DNA of 5,276 nt from Actinomycetota bacterium (lineage in GTDB: Bacteria > Actinomycetota > Actinomycetes > S36-B12). Both the position numbers and the translations under genes were made by a program. This document shows, piece by piece, positions 5,257 through 5,276 of this stretch; positions within the stretch are counted from its first letter, which is position 1; every line of letters starts with the position of its first letter. A model generated the notes under the pieces. It saw only the letters and a program-made list of their open reading frames with translations. It did not search any database and had not been told where the DNA came from. The DNA lies in NCBI GenBank assembly GCA_027729865.1, contig JAQCBM010000154.1:1-5276 (forward strand). Reading direction: 5' to 3'.

Positions 5257-5276
5257 GCAAACGAGACGACGCCAGC
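5253..5276 (+). CDS. qcrA: Start of next gene, probable Rieske iron-sulfur subunit (partial)
   Basis: Only eight codons (M-S-K-R-D-D-A-S) are inside the window, and the gene runs off the right edge. The ATG overlaps the qcrC stop as ATGA, and AAGG (5245-5248) precedes it by four bases. The name rests on context: qcrC is followed by qcrA and then qcrB in actinobacterial ctaE-qcrCAB operons. The hydrophilic charged N-terminus suits actinobacterial QcrA, but the residues themselves identify nothing. Confidence 0.7.

Overview
The window (about 60% G+C by eye) comes from an actinomycete-type (Actinomycetota) chromosome. The evidence is the gene order: DEDDh-exonuclease/UvrC fusion, then trpD on the opposite strand, then ctaE-qcrC-qcrA. 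To my knowledge this matches the Mycobacterium tuberculosis Rv2191-Rv2192c-Rv2193-Rv2194-Rv2195 neighbourhood. Short 5-helix CtaE, dihaem QcrC and leaderless-looking starts all fit. I cannot name the genus. There are no rRNA, tRNA, CRISPR or mobile-element signals. This is core-genome sequence, not an accessory island.

Layout, left to right. A strong inverted repeat (1-47) lies 3' of a small zinc-ribbon protein gene on the minus strand (85-357). A 66-bp divergent promoter gap (358-423) separates it from the plus-strand DEDDh exonuclease-UvrC-like fusion (424-2199). That gene meets trpD (minus, 2196-3269) tail to tail, and the two stop codons share one CTAG. A GC-rich palindrome followed by a T-rich tract (2255-2282) sits inside the trpD 3' end and looks like the terminator of the fusion gene. 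Nine bases upstream of trpD is a stand-alone receiver-like protein (minus, 3279-3701), probably co-transcribed with trpD. A second divergent gap (3702-3810) leads to the respiratory operon ctaE (3811-4416), qcrC (4471-5256) and the first codons of the next gene, almost certainly qcrA (5253-5276, cut by the window end).

How the genes fit together. CtaE (cytochrome aa3 oxidase subunit III) and QcrC (dihaem cytochrome c subunit of the bc1-type complex) belong to the actinobacterial bcc-aa3 respiratory supercomplex, in which QcrC replaces a soluble cytochrome c. TrpD carries out the second committed step of tryptophan synthesis. The fusion nuclease is presumably a DNA repair or processing enzyme. 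The receiver-like protein has no output domain and lacks the usual Thr/Ser and Lys of a phosphorylation switch, so it may be a protein-interaction module.

Most interesting points: (1) a repeated TAGNNT-to-start-codon arrangement suggesting leaderless transcripts at several genes; (2) a terminator embedded in the opposing gene; (3) the degenerate receiver between a trp gene and respiratory genes; (4) the exonuclease-UvrC fusion that keeps four Fe-S-type cysteines but has no UvrC C-terminal nuclease half. I found no convincing evidence for an entirely new multi-gene system.
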